Below the pieces are notes generated by a model. The model saw only the letters and a program-made list of their open reading frames with translations, searched no databases and was not told the DNA's origin. From the NCBI RefSeq assembly GCF_023715105.1, contig NZ_JAMBNO010000031.1:1-35952 (forward strand): 35,952 bases of DNA. The letters run 5' to 3'. The DNA comes from Hydrogenophaga intermedia. GTDB lineage: Bacteria; Pseudomonadota; Gammaproteobacteria; Burkholderiales; Burkholderiaceae_C. Both the position numbers and the translations under genes were made by a program. This document shows positions 1 through 7,860 of this stretch, in pieces. The number at the start of each line of letters is the position of its first letter. Positions within the stretch are counted from its first letter, which is position 1.

Positions 1-127
1 AGGCAGGTCAAAACGGCCGCAGAAGGCCGAAATCCGCCTTCAAAAACCATCGGTATCCGCCTTCCATGTCGTCATCTGAAAATCGACGACTCAGCTCACG
101 CTGCGGCGGGGGTTATGCAGACCTTCC
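1..127. mobile_element. End of an IS5-family insertion sequence (partial)
   Basis: The sequence left of 128 is not trbE and ends in GGAAGGTCTGCATAA when read inward on the minus strand. This resembles the terminal inverted repeat of IS5-subgroup elements, which begin GGAAGGTGCGAA. The next four bases in trbE, 128-131, are CTAG, the preferred IS5-subgroup target that is normally duplicated. Only one end lies in the window, so the transposase and the second target copy cannot be seen. The family call rests on the terminal bases and target site alone. Confidence 0.65.
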
Positions 128-1976
128 CTAGTACCGCAGCCTTGCTGTGCATCAACTCCTCCATCTCGAAGCACTGCACGTCGGCCGCGCCCAGGCGGTC
201 GTGATCGGCGTCAAGTAGCTTGCCGTGCGCGCCGCCGAGCACGTAGGGCGCGAGCGCCTGCCGCAGCGCGTTCGATTGCAGCAGCACCGACAAGCCGGTG
301 AGCGTGCGCTGCTCGACCGGGGCGCCGGCGAGGCTGCCGAGCGCTGACCAAATGGCGGCCTTCTCATCGGGGCCGACAGCTACGCCTTCGTGCAACAGGC
401 GGCCTTCGACCCATTCGGCGGCCCAGGTTCGGTAGCCCTCTTGGTCGATGCGCGCGAGCGGCTGGAAGGCGATCGCGCCATCAGCGCCGAGGTCGTAGTA
501 TTCGCCGCCCAGGCCCAGCGCTGTCGCCCGCATGGAGCGACCCATGTCGAAGGCGAAAATGCGTGAGCCGGGATAGCGGCGGAACTGCATCGCCAGCGTG
601 GCGAGCAACACGGATTTCCCCATGCCCGTCGGACCTGCGATCAGCGTATGGCCTACGTCGCCGATGTGCGTCACTAGCCGGAACGGCGTCGCGCCTTCGG
701 TGCGGGTGACGATCAGCGGCGGGCCGTCGAGATGCTCGTTCTTCTCCGGCCCGGCCCACACCGCCGACACCGGCATCAGGTGCGCGAGGTTCAGCGTCGA
801 CACGATGGGCTGGCGCACGTTGGCGTAGGCGTTGCCTGGCACCGACGACAGCCACGCCTCCACCGAATTGAGGGTTTCGGGAATCGTCACGAAGCCCCGC
901 CCCTGAATCGCGCGCTCCACCATGCGCAGCTTCTCGTCAGCCGTGTCGGCATCGGTATCGAGCACCGTCACAGTCGCGGTGACGTAGCCGAAGGCGACTT
1001 GATCGCTGCCGAGTTCCTGCAAGGCCGTATCGGCGTCCGCCGATTTGTTGCTGGCGTCGGTATCCACCAACGGGCTTTCCTGCTGGAAGATGGTTTCGCG
1101 CAGAAGCGCCACCACGTTCTTGCGCTTGGCGAACCACTGCCGGCGCAGGCGGCCGAGTTCCTTTTCGGCCTCCGACTTGTCCATGCACAGAAAGCGCGTG
1201 CTCCAGCGGTAAGCGAAGCCCAGCCGGTTGAGGTCGTCCAGAATCCCCGGCCAAGTCGAGGTTGGGAAGCCACGCACCGTGACGACCCGCAGGTGCTGGT
1301 CGCCGAGCATCGGTGCGAGGCCGCCGATCAAGGGCGTGTCGGCCAGAAGCGCGTCAAGGTGGAACGGCACGTCCGGCACACCGATGCGGTAGCGCCGCGT
1401 CGAGACGGTCGCGTGCAGGTAGGTCAGTGTTTCGGCGTCGTCGAGCCAGTTGATCTCCGGCATCACGCCATCGAGTAGGTCGAAGACGCGCCCGGTTTCC
1501 GCGACGAACGCGGTCAGGCGTTCGCGCCAGTCCACGCCGGCGGTCGGCGTGTTCTCGTACAGCAGCTTGGCCGCACGGGCACGGGATTCCTCCGCCGGTA
1601 GGTATTGCAGCGTGAGGTGATAGCCGCTCTCGAAGTGGTGGCCTGATTCCTCGAAGGTCGCGCGCCGTTCTTCGTCCACCAGCCACGACAACGGTTCGGG
1701 GAAATCCGAGTGCGGATAATCCGCCGCCGGCCGGCGTTCGGCTTCGACGAACAACGCCCAGCCAGCGCCGAGTCGGCGCAGCGCGTTGTTCAGGCGTGCC
1801 GTCGTGGCGATGAGTTCGCCTTGCGTGGCACTGTCCAAATCAGGCCCACGAAAGCGCGCCGTGCGCTGGAAACTGCCGTCCTTGTTCAAGACGACACCCG
1901 GCGCGACCAGTCCGGCCCATGGCAACCAATCGGCAAGCAAGGACGGGCGCTGACGGTATTCGGCGAGATTCAGCAT
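96..1976 (-). CDS. trbE: TrbE conjugal transfer ATPase, C-terminally truncated by an IS
   Basis: TrbE is the VirB4-type ATPase that powers assembly of the mating-pair type IV secretion apparatus at the inner membrane. The N-terminal CagE/TrbE/VirB4 domain is complete, and the Walker A motif GPTGMGKS is at about residues 448-455, followed by an intact FAFDMGRS segment. The protein is homologous up to HSKAAVL near residue 615. It then continues for about ten residues encoded by IS DNA and stops at 96. Full-length relatives have roughly 800 residues, so the Walker B half of the motor is missing. The start MLNLAEYRQ lies 15 bases after the trbD stop, in the same operon. The product is very probably non-functional. 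Confidence 0.9.
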   Translation of the reverse strand: MLNLAEYRQRPSLLADWLPWAGLVAPGVVLNKDGSFQRTARFRGPDLDSATQGELIATTARLNNALRRLGAGWALFVEAERRPAADYPHSDFPEPLSWLVDEERRATFEESGHHFESGYHLTLQYLPAEESRARAAKLLYENTPTAGVDWRERLTAFVAETGRVFDLLDGVMPEINWLDDAETLTYLHATVSTRRYRIGVPDVPFHLDALLADTPLIGGLAPMLGDQHLRVVTVRGFPTSTWPGILDDLNRLGFAYRWSTRFLCMDKSEAEKELGRLRRQWFAKRKNVVALLRETIFQQESPLVDTDASNKSADADTALQELGSDQVAFGYVTATVTVLDTDADTADEKLRMVERAIQGRGFVTIPETLNSVEAWLSSVPGNAYANVRQPIVSTLNLAHLMPVSAVWAGPEKNEHLDGPPLIVTRTEGATPFRLVTHIGDVGHTLIAGPTGMGKSVLLATLAMQFRRYPGSRIFAFDMGRSMRATALGLGGEYYDLGADGAIAFQPLARIDQEGYRTWAAEWVEGRLLHEGVAVGPDEKAAIWSALGSLAGAPVEQRTLTGLSVLLQSNALRQALAPYVLGGAHGKLLDADHDRLGAADVQCFEMEELMHSKAAVLGKVCITPAAA

Positions 1977-1991
1977 CGCGGCATCTCCTCG

Positions 1992-2261
1992 TCAGACGTC
2001 CAACAGCGGCTTGTGCTTGAGGTGCTTGGCAAACACCTGCATGAACTGCGGATCGACGCGAGCTCCCCAAACCGCCAGCGAATGGCCGACGATCCAGAGC
2101 ACGACGCCGGGAATCCACAGTTGCATGCCCAGGCCAACGGCAGCGGCCAGTGTCCCGTTGGCGATCGCTACAGTGCGCGGTGCGCCGCCCATCAGAATCG
2201 GCTCGGTCAGCGAGCGGTGCAGTGGCACCTCGAAGCCCGGCAAGTCGCTGGCCGTGCTCAT
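1992..2261 (-). CDS. trbD: TrbD conjugal transfer protein
   Basis: An 89-residue VirB3-like inner-membrane component of the mating-pair formation complex. It opens with a short cytoplasmic segment containing FEVPLHRSLTEP, typical of the VirB3/TrbD family. Two closely spaced hydrophobic stretches follow (about residues 30-66), then a basic tail ending KHKPLLDV. The ATG overlaps the trbC stop by four bases (ATGA), indicating translational coupling. VirB3-type proteins work with the VirB4/TrbE ATPase, whose gene is next downstream and broken. A longer open frame runs through here to 3749, but this start matches the family length. Confidence 0.9.
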   Translation of the reverse strand: MSTASDLPGFEVPLHRSLTEPILMGGAPRTVAIANGTLAAAVGLGMQLWIPGVVLWIVGHSLAVWGARVDPQFMQVFAKHLKHKPLLDV

Positions 2262-2641
2262 ACGACGGCCCCGCCGGAGAAGCTGAAGAACGACAGGAAG
2301 AAGCTCGACGCCGCGAACGCAATGGTCAGACCGAACACGATCTGGATCAGCTTGCGGAAGCCGCCGCTCGTGTCGCCGAAGGCGAGCGCCAAGCCGGTGG
2401 CGATGATGATGATGACCGCGACGATGCGCGCGACCGGCCCCTGGATGGATTCGAGAATGGATTCGAGCGGACCTTCCCAGGGCATCGACGAACCGGCGGC
2501 CCGTGCCGTGCCAGCCGTCGTCAGCATCACGGCGGCCGTCAGCAGGCCGTGGTGCGCGGGGCCGGCCAGGCGCCGCAGGCGAGCCAGGATTGAGGCCGGA
2601 TTTACGGAAATGCGGAAAGTATGGGCGTGCATCTGTGTCAT
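2258..2641 (-). CDS. trbC: TrbC conjugative pilin precursor
   Basis: A 127-residue VirB2/TrbC-type pilin precursor. A long N-terminal leader ends in ARA near residue 48, where signal peptidase would cut. The mature part is short, with two strongly hydrophobic helices: VARIVAVIIIIATGLALAFG and a C-terminal phenylalanine-rich segment. In RP4, TrbC is trimmed and cyclised by TraF, and a TraF-type peptidase is encoded at 17853-18440 in this element, so substrate and processing enzyme are both present. The gene lies 18 bases after trbB and overlaps trbD by four bases. Confidence 0.92.
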   Translation of the reverse strand: MTQMHAHTFRISVNPASILARLRRLAGPAHHGLLTAAVMLTTAGTARAAGSSMPWEGPLESILESIQGPVARIVAVIIIIATGLALAFGDTSGGFRKLIQIVFGLTIAFAASSFFLSFFSFSGGAVV

Positions 2642-2659
2642 GGCAGTACTCCAAGGTGG

Positions 2660-3676
2660 TCAGGGGATGGGGAAGAAAGCGGCAGCTCTGGAAGCGGGGG
2701 GCTCCAGCGCATCCGCGAGGCGATAGCCCACGCCGTCGAAGCCAAGGACGCGGGCAATGCTCTCGATGCGGCGGCGCCGGCCACGGCCGGCGATGTGGAT
2801 GACGACGTTGACGGCCTCGGCGACGAGCGCCCGCGGCGGGTTCACAGCCACTTCGAGAATCAGTTGCTCCAGGCGCAGCAGCGCGCCCAGCGCGGAGCCG
2901 GCATGGATGGTGGCGATGCCGCCGGGATGACCTGTGCCCCACACCTTGATGAGATCCAACGCCTCGCCGCCGCGCACTTCGCCGACGATCACGCGATCGG
3001 GGCGCAGCCGCATCGTGGCGCGTACCAGTTCGGTCATCGACACGACGCCGGCACGCGTGCGCAGCGGCACGTGGTCGCGCGCCATGCATTGCAGTTCGAT
3101 GGTGTCTTCGAGCACCAACACGCGGTCGCCGGTGGCGGCGATCTCCGCGAGCAAGGCATTGGCGAGCGTGGTTTTGCCGGTGCTGGTGCCACCGGCGATC
3201 AGGATGTTCTGGCGCTCGCGTACCGCGCTGCGCAGGAACTCGGCCTGCTCGACGGTCATCATTCCGTCGGTGACGTAGCGATCCAACGGGATCACGCCGA
3301 CGGCGCGCTTGCGCAGCGCGAAGGCCGGCCCCGGCGCGGCCGGCGGCAGGATGCCCTCGAAGCGCTCGCCGGTTTCCGGCAATTCGGCGCTCAAGAGCGG
3401 CTGACCGCGATGGACTTCCGCGCCGACATGCGTGGCGACCAAACGAATGATGCGTTCGCCGTCTTCCTCGGACAGTTCTGCGCCCAGCGGCGCGCGGCCC
3501 GAGGACAGGCGATCGACCCAGAGTGTGCGGTCGGGGTTGAGCATGATCTCCACCACGTCCGGGTCTTCCAGCGCGGCGGCGATCAGCGGCCCCATCGCGG
3601 TTCGCAACATGCGGATGCGCCGGTCGAGCGAGGTGGTGGCGAAGGACTGCCCGACAGTCGAGGGAATGGCACTCAT
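2660..3676 (-). CDS. trbB: TrbB VirB11-type ATPase
   Basis: A 338-residue secretion ATPase of the VirB11/GspE family, acting as a cytoplasmic hexamer at the base of the mating channel. The Walker A motif GGTSTGKT is at residues 162-169. It is followed by the LVLEDTIELQ Asp box and a Walker B region VIVGEVRGGEALDL, then the conserved GHPGGIATIHAG histidine box. All motifs needed for ATP hydrolysis are present. The start codon overlaps the stop of the upstream ribbon-helix-helix gene by four bases, so the two are translationally coupled within the traG-trb operon. Confidence 0.95.
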   Translation of the reverse strand: MSAIPSTVGQSFATTSLDRRIRMLRTAMGPLIAAALEDPDVVEIMLNPDRTLWVDRLSSGRAPLGAELSEEDGERIIRLVATHVGAEVHRGQPLLSAELPETGERFEGILPPAAPGPAFALRKRAVGVIPLDRYVTDGMMTVEQAEFLRSAVRERQNILIAGGTSTGKTTLANALLAEIAATGDRVLVLEDTIELQCMARDHVPLRTRAGVVSMTELVRATMRLRPDRVIVGEVRGGEALDLIKVWGTGHPGGIATIHAGSALGALLRLEQLILEVAVNPPRALVAEAVNVVIHIAGRGRRRRIESIARVLGFDGVGYRLADALEPPASRAAAFFPIP

Positions 3677-4137
3677 GAGGCACGCTCCTGGGCTTCGGCC
3701 AGTGCCGCCGTATCGTCCAGGTGAGCGGTGTCGGGATGCAGCTCTTCAACTACGTCGCGCACCAAGCTGCGCCCGCGCATCAGATGGCGGCCGAGTTGTT
3801 CGACGAACTGCTCGAAGCGTGCCTTGCCCTGCGCGCGGGCGGCTTCCTGATGGGCTTCGGGAACCGGCGTGCTAACCGTCAAGAAGTAGCGGACGAACAG
3901 CGCCAGCGTTTCTATCTCGATGTTCTGGTCGCGCTCCAGCCTCTCGAACTGGCGCGACAGTCGATCCAGCCGCTTTGCAATGGCCGCCTCACGCTGGTCG
4001 CCCGCATCCGGCGACAGCCAGGACGCCAGCGCCGCCGCGACGATGGACGACTTGGACACGCCTTTTTTGGCGGCCAGCTCGTCCAAGCGCTTGGCGTGCT
4101 CGTGCGGAATGAACAGGTTGAGGCGGTATTGGCTCAT
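3673..4137 (-). CDS. CopG-like ribbon-helix-helix protein between traG and trbB
   Basis: A 154-residue protein whose first about 45 residues (YRLNLFIPHEHAKRLDELA, then GVSKSSIVAAAL) form a ribbon-helix-helix DNA-binding motif of the CopG type. A charged, probably helical region follows. A gene of this kind is regularly found between traG and trbB in Tn4371-like elements, and it may regulate the transfer operon or help the coupling protein. Its start overlaps the traG stop (4-base ATGA) and its stop overlaps the trbB start. The target site is not known. Confidence 0.85.
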   Translation of the reverse strand: MSQYRLNLFIPHEHAKRLDELAAKKGVSKSSIVAAALASWLSPDAGDQREAAIAKRLDRLSRQFERLERDQNIEIETLALFVRYFLTVSTPVPEAHQEAARAQGKARFEQFVEQLGRHLMRGRSLVRDVVEELHPDTAHLDDTAALAEAQERAS

Positions 4138-6128
4138 AGCTCGATTCCGTCGTGTTGGTCGAGGGACGCCAGCCGGGCCGTGCGCTGCATGGCCGGGTCA
4201 AGCTGACGAGGAAGGGGTAACGGCAAGTCGTCGTCATCGAGCAGCGCCAGGTCGTTGATCGCTGGCTCTTGGTCGGGGAGGTATTCGGTGACCTCGGATA
4301 GCTCTGGCTGCCGACGCGGCCCGCCGTCGTCGGTAGCGGCTGTGCTGTCGTTCAAGTCCGCCGATGCGGCAGGTACGACAGGGATAGCCAAGCCGCTCCA
4401 GTCGTCAGGACGGAGCGGCGGCGCATCGGCGTAGCGCCCGGCTGCGAGCGTGGGCGGCGGCAGCACACGGCGCTTGAAATTGGTGTCGGCGTAGTAGCGC
4501 AGCTTCTTCGCCTTGATCGGCGCCAAGCTGGACACCATTACCACGGCATCGTCCGGCGGAAGTTGCATCACTTCGCCGGGAGTCAGCAGCGGGCGCGCCG
4601 TTTCCTGCCGCGACACCATCAGGTGCCCCAGCCAGGGCGCCAGCCGATGGCCGGCGTAGTTGCGCTGTGCGCGCAGCTCGGTGGCCGTGCCGAGCGTTTC
4701 GGAGATGCGCTTGGCGGTGCGTTCGTCGTTGGTGGCGAACGTCACGCGCACATGGCAGTTGTCGAGGATCGAATGGTTCTGGCCGTAGGCCTTGTCGATC
4801 TGGTTGAGCGACTGAGCGATGAGGAAGCTGCGGATACCGTAGCCGGCCATGAACGCCAGCGCGGTCTCGAAGAAGTCGAGCCGGCCCAACGCAGGAAACT
4901 CGTCGAGCATCAGCAGCAGCTTGTGGCGACGGGCGATGCCGTCGCTGCCATCAAGTGATTCGGTCAGTCGGCGACCGATCTGGTTGAGGATCAGGCGCAC
5001 CAGCGGCTTCGTGCGGCTGATGTCCGAAGGCGGCACCACCAGATACAGCGACACAGGTGATTCGGACGCGATCAGATCGGCGATGCGCCAGTCGCAGCGC
5101 GACGTGACTTCGGCCACTGTGGGATCGCGGTACAGGCCGAGAAACGACATGGCCGTGGACAGCACACCCGACCGCTCGTTGTCCGACTTGTTCAAAACCT
5201 CGCGCGCAGCCGATGCGACGACGGGATGCGGGGCATCGCCCAGATGCTTTGTCGTCATCATCCGGTGCAGCGTCAGCTCGAACGGACACGCCGGATCGGA
5301 CAGGAAGTTGGCGACGCCGCGCAGTGTCTTGTCGGTTCCCGCATAGAGCACGTGCAGAATGGCGCCGACTAGAAGTGCGTGCGAAGTTTTCTCCCAGTGG
5401 TTGCGGCGCTCCAGCGCGCCTTCGGGATCAACCAGGATGTCGGCGATGTTCTGTACATCGCGTACTTCATGCGCGCCGCGCCGGACTTCCAGCAGAGGGT
5501 TGTAGGCCGCTGACTTCGGATCGGTGGGATTGAACAGCAGGCAGTGCGAGAAGCGCGAGCGCCAGCCGGCGGTGATCTGCCAGTTCTCGCCCTTGATGTC
5601 GTGAATGACGGCGGACGCTGGCCAGCTCAACAGTGTAGGAACCACCAGGCCGACGCCCTTGCCGGATCGCGTAGGTGCGAAGGTCAGGACGTGCTCCGGA
5701 CCTTCGTGCCGCAGGTATTGGTCGTCATGCCGACCAAGGAAGACGCCTGCAGACTGTGTTAGTCCCGCCTTGCGAATATCAACGGCGTCGGCCCAGCGCG
5801 CCGAGCCGTAAGTCGTCACCAGTTTCGATTGCCGCGAGCGCCACACGGACATGGCGATGGCGACTACGACAGCCACCAGGCCGCTGCCGCCCGCAATCGC
5901 GCCGCCGATATCGAAGACCCGGGGCGCATAGGCATCGAAGACGAACCACCACTCGAACAACCGCCAGGGGTGATAGACCGGCGTACCGAAGAAATCGAAC
6001 CAGGGCGAGCCTAGGCGTAGCTGATAACCCAGTGCAGCGGCTGTCCACTGTGTGGCGATCCACACACCGGCGATAACGATGCCAAAGACGACACCGACCT
6101 GCCCGAACAACACGCCTTGACCTTGCAT
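4134..6128 (-). CDS. traG: TraG type IV coupling protein
   Basis: A 664-residue VirD4/TraG coupling ATPase that brings the relaxase-DNA complex to the secretion channel at the inner membrane. The N-terminus has hydrophobic segments at about residues 8-34 and 72-95. The Walker A motif APTRSGKG is at 151-158 and a Walker B motif LLLMLDEFPALG lies further in. The frame is open upstream to 6290, but that extension runs into the neighbouring insertion sequence. The start at 6128 (MQGQGVLFG) is preceded by a GGAGG six bases upstream and fits the family. It is the first gene of the operon, and the IS407-type element now sits about 70 bases upstream of it. Confidence 0.95.
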   Translation of the reverse strand: MQGQGVLFGQVGVVFGIVIAGVWIATQWTAAALGYQLRLGSPWFDFFGTPVYHPWRLFEWWFVFDAYAPRVFDIGGAIAGGSGLVAVVVAIAMSVWRSRQSKLVTTYGSARWADAVDIRKAGLTQSAGVFLGRHDDQYLRHEGPEHVLTFAPTRSGKGVGLVVPTLLSWPASAVIHDIKGENWQITAGWRSRFSHCLLFNPTDPKSAAYNPLLEVRRGAHEVRDVQNIADILVDPEGALERRNHWEKTSHALLVGAILHVLYAGTDKTLRGVANFLSDPACPFELTLHRMMTTKHLGDAPHPVVASAAREVLNKSDNERSGVLSTAMSFLGLYRDPTVAEVTSRCDWRIADLIASESPVSLYLVVPPSDISRTKPLVRLILNQIGRRLTESLDGSDGIARRHKLLLMLDEFPALGRLDFFETALAFMAGYGIRSFLIAQSLNQIDKAYGQNHSILDNCHVRVTFATNDERTAKRISETLGTATELRAQRNYAGHRLAPWLGHLMVSRQETARPLLTPGEVMQLPPDDAVVMVSSLAPIKAKKLRYYADTNFKRRVLPPPTLAAGRYADAPPLRPDDWSGLAIPVVPAASADLNDSTAATDDGGPRRQPELSEVTEYLPDQEPAINDLALLDDDDLPLPLPRQLDPAMQRTARLASLDQHDGIEL

Positions 6129-6249
6129 CCTGGCCTCCGATTTCTCCTGAACGACATGCGGCACAAAAACGTGCCGTAGCCGTGAGATTCGGGCTAGTGA
6201 CCTGCCCCCTGTAGACGTACCAATCAGAAGTGGAAGTCCGGATTCAAGA

Positions 6250-7086
6250 TTACTCGATGGGTGTCTGGGTTGATGTGGGTAGAGCTGCATCGCCAGCGCG
6301 CTGGCGATGCAGCTCGGCGAAGCGAGCCGGTGGCATGCGCCCCAAGCTGCTGTGCGGCCTGACTTCGTTGTAGTCCGTGCGCCAGATGGCCACGGCTGTT
6401 CTGGCCTGATGCAAGGTCTGGAACCAGCACTCGTTCAAGTGCTCGTCACGGAACTTGCCGTTGAAGCTCTCGATGTAGCCGTTCTGCATCGGGCGCCCGG
6501 GCTGGATCAGGATGTGGCGGATGCCATGCGCCTGCGCCCAGGCCATGAATGCCCGGCTGGTGAACTCCGGGCCGTTGTCGGTTCGCACCGCCTTCGGGTA
6601 CCCACGAAACAGCGCAGCGCGGTCCAGGACGCGGGTGACATAGTGGCCTGAGATGCCGAAGTCCACCACGATGTCCACGCTCTCGTGGCTGAAGTCATCG
6701 GCCACCGTGAGGTACTTGAGGCGCCGTCCACCCGAGAGGCTGTCGCTCACAAAATCCATGCTCCAAACCTCGTTGACCGTGCGTGCCAGCTGCAGCGGCA
6801 CACGCTCATTGATAGGCCGTTTGCTCTTCTTGCGCCGGCGCACAGCCAGGTTGGCTTGCCGGTAGAGGCGGTACACACGCTTGTGATTGACGCCGGGAAA
6901 CTGCGGGCGCAGCAGGTCGTGGATGCGGCGGTAGCCAAAGCGCCGGCGCACATGCGCGATCTCCACGATCTTCTCGTGCAGATCCAGCGTAGCCTGGTCG
7001 GCCGTCGGTGGATGTCGGTAGCTGTCGCGGGAGTGCCCCACAAGCCGGCACGCTCGGCGTTCGGACAAATGGTGCTCACTCACCAT
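6250..7086 (-). CDS. IS3-family transposase OrfB (DDE catalytic part)
   Basis: A 278-residue rve-type integrase-core protein. An HTH_21 region at residues 40-95 is followed by the DDE triad: WSMDFVSDSL (first Asp), RTDNGPEF (second Asp) and NGYIESFNGKFRDE (Glu). The frame stays open upstream of this ATG and overlaps the end of orfA in the -1 frame near GGGGGTAAAG. The active enzyme is therefore probably an OrfAB fusion made by programmed frameshifting, as in other IS3-family elements. No internal stop or deletion is visible. Confidence 0.95.
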   Translation of the reverse strand: MVSEHHLSERRACRLVGHSRDSYRHPPTADQATLDLHEKIVEIAHVRRRFGYRRIHDLLRPQFPGVNHKRVYRLYRQANLAVRRRKKSKRPINERVPLQLARTVNEVWSMDFVSDSLSGGRRLKYLTVADDFSHESVDIVVDFGISGHYVTRVLDRAALFRGYPKAVRTDNGPEFTSRAFMAWAQAHGIRHILIQPGRPMQNGYIESFNGKFRDEHLNECWFQTLHQARTAVAIWRTDYNEVRPHSSLGRMPPARFAELHRQRAGDAALPTSTQTPIE

Positions 7087-7118
7087 GCGCCCAACCGCCT
7101 CGCGCCTGACCTGTGGGG

Positions 7119-7385
7119 CTAGCGCTTTACCCCCAGAACGCTCTTGAGCGCGTGCATGTCCAGGTGGGCTTCGGCCAGCAGCCGCTTGAGCTTGGCGTTC
7201 TCGGATTCCAGCTCACGCAGGCGCTGGGCCTCCGAGACCTGCATGCCGCCGAACTTGGCGCGCCACTTGTAGAAAGTGGCATCGCTGAAACCGCTGTTGC
7301 GGCACAACTCCTTGATCGGCATGCCGGCCTCGGCCTGCTTGAGGAAGCCGATGATTTGTTCCTCGGTGAATCTGCTCTTCTTCAT
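7119..7385 (-). CDS. IS3-family transposase OrfA
   Basis: An 88-residue helix-turn-helix protein (HTH_8/transposase_8 type) with the IS407-group opening KKSRFTEEQIIGFLKQ. A C-terminal leucine-rich coiled coil (LRELESENAKLKRLL) can mediate dimerisation. OrfA binds the element ends and forms the N-terminal half of the OrfAB transposase. An upstream in-frame ATG exists at 7394, but an AGGAG sequence is well spaced only for the ATG at 7385, so the shorter start is preferred. Confidence 0.92.
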   Translation of the reverse strand: MKKSRFTEEQIIGFLKQAEAGMPIKELCRNSGFSDATFYKWRAKFGGMQVSEAQRLRELESENAKLKRLLAEAHLDMHALKSVLGVKR

Positions 7386-7611
7386 GTCCGTCATTCTCCT
7401 GGTGGTTGACGGACTTCACTAACTTCAGCCTGGTACGGCTGGTGGGGGGCAGGTCACTAGGTCAAGAGGCGGTCAAAGACCGTTATCGGAAGAACTATCG
7501 AGAAAAAAGCAAGATTTCGCGCCGTAGCGAATTGAGGAAAAATGCCGCAAGTAATGGCGCGTTGCGGCGTATCTAGTTAGGAATCCGAAGTTTTGTGCGA
7601 ATGGGCAACGA

Positions 7612-7860
7612 TCAGAACTTCGGTGTTTCTTTCGGCGGGTTGTAGGGCGTCTTACCATCCCCAAGGAAGCGCCGATTCGTCGCCTCGGCCACACGATTGC
7701 AGAGTTCGTCGCCCAGCTTGGCGCGATCTGTTTTGCACTGCTCGCGCAGCTCCTTCAGCCGCTCGGGATTGGCCGCCAGCGACTCCACCGTTTCGGTCGG
7801 CCCAGACTTTCCGCAGGCAGTTAGCGCGGCAACGAGAAGAAACAGCATGGTCCTGTTCAT
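7612..7860 (-). CDS. EexN/TrbK-like small lipoprotein
   Basis: An 82-residue protein with a short hydrophobic signal and a lipobox (VAALTAC, Cys at about residue 16), so it is probably an anchored lipoprotein. The mature part has two spaced cysteines in the pattern NPERLKELREQCK...ELCNRVAEA, as seen in EexN/TrbK-type entry-exclusion proteins, which stop a donor cell from receiving a second copy of the element. It follows the LysR gene with a 4-base overlap. The family assignment rests on the short cysteine pattern and on context next to transfer genes. It could also be an unrelated small lipoprotein. Confidence 0.7.
   Translation of the reverse strand: MNRTMLFLLVAALTACGKSGPTETVESLAANPERLKELREQCKTDRAKLGDELCNRVAEATNRRFLGDGKTPYNPPKETPKF

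Larger units (their letters stand above)
6198..7456 (-). mobile_element. Complete IS3-family (IS407-group) insertion sequence
   Basis: A 1259-bp element bounded by imperfect inverted repeats that both begin TGACCTGCCCCC and share a CGTACCA block further in. CTAG flanks it directly on both sides (6194-6197 and 7457-7460), a 4-bp target duplication as expected for the IS407 group. It carries overlapping orfA and orfB on the minus strand, both apparently intact. It lies between the lipoprotein/LysR genes and traG, so it has separated traG from its original upstream region. The matching ends and clean duplication suggest a recent insertion. Confidence 0.92.

Noticed and set aside
1710..3724. Long plus-strand open frames across the trb genes
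   Set aside because: They are antisense to clear trbE, trbC and trbB coding sequence, are Arg/Gln/His-rich and match no family. High GC makes such frames common.
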